This document shows positions 5,081 through 5,127 of a stretch of 5,127 nt of DNA, in pieces. The stretch is from the NCBI GenBank assembly GCA_022572865.1, contig JACZVB010000144.1:1-5127 (forward strand). The letters are read 5' to 3'. The DNA is from Chloroflexota bacterium (GTDB lineage Bacteria > Chloroflexota > Dehalococcoidia > Plut-88900). The notes under the pieces are model-generated. The model saw nothing but the letters and a program-made list of their open reading frames with translations. It was not told the origin of the DNA and did not search any database. A program made the position numbers and the translations under genes. Position 1 is the first letter of the stretch. Every line of letters begins with the position of its first letter.

Positions 5081-5127
5081 AAGTGAGGGTCACTCCATCC
5101 GGGTGAGGCGCTGGGTTACGGTGGAGT

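Overview
The window looks like a GC-rich bacterial chromosome segment. The gene types (a class-E-like SdhA/SdhB pair, a short class I-beta DAHP synthase, a NudF-type Nudix hydrolase) and the GC-rich hairpin repeats between genes would fit Chloroflexota, perhaps Dehalococcoidia. That assignment is an impression from sequence style; no marker gene here proves it.

Layout, left to right. Positions 1-2573, minus strand: an operon of sdhA (876-2573) followed by sdhB (852 running off the left edge), encoding the flavoprotein and iron-sulfur subunits of a succinate dehydrogenase/fumarate reductase. Its promoter lies at 2612-2640, and a TTG start with a strong Shine-Dalgarno is preferred for sdhA. Positions 2574-3025: a divergent control region. 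On the plus strand it holds two TTGACA promoters in tandem, a 39-codon leader peptide whose codons 21-28 read F-Y-S-W-Y-F-F-F, a GGGAGGG antiterminator segment and an intrinsic terminator. Together these form a textbook ribosome-mediated attenuator. Positions 3026-3919, plus: aroF, a short DAHP synthase (first step of aromatic amino acid synthesis) that appears to lack the N-terminal regulatory domain of many relatives. Positions 3920-4359: no gene, but a dense set of hairpins and repeats. Positions 4360-4902, minus: an ADP-ribose pyrophosphatase-like Nudix hydrolase. Positions 4903-5127: a second copy of the intergenic repeat and no gene.

The main result is the aroF leader. Phe, Tyr and Trp codons sit together just before an antiterminator/terminator switch, so one RNA element could sense all three end products of the pathway that AroF opens. 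Secondary points are a fourth cysteine in the last cluster motif of SdhB, which predicts a [4Fe-4S] centre where most SdhB/FrdB have [3Fe-4S], and a modular intergenic repeat family present as two clear copies and one partial or mixed copy.
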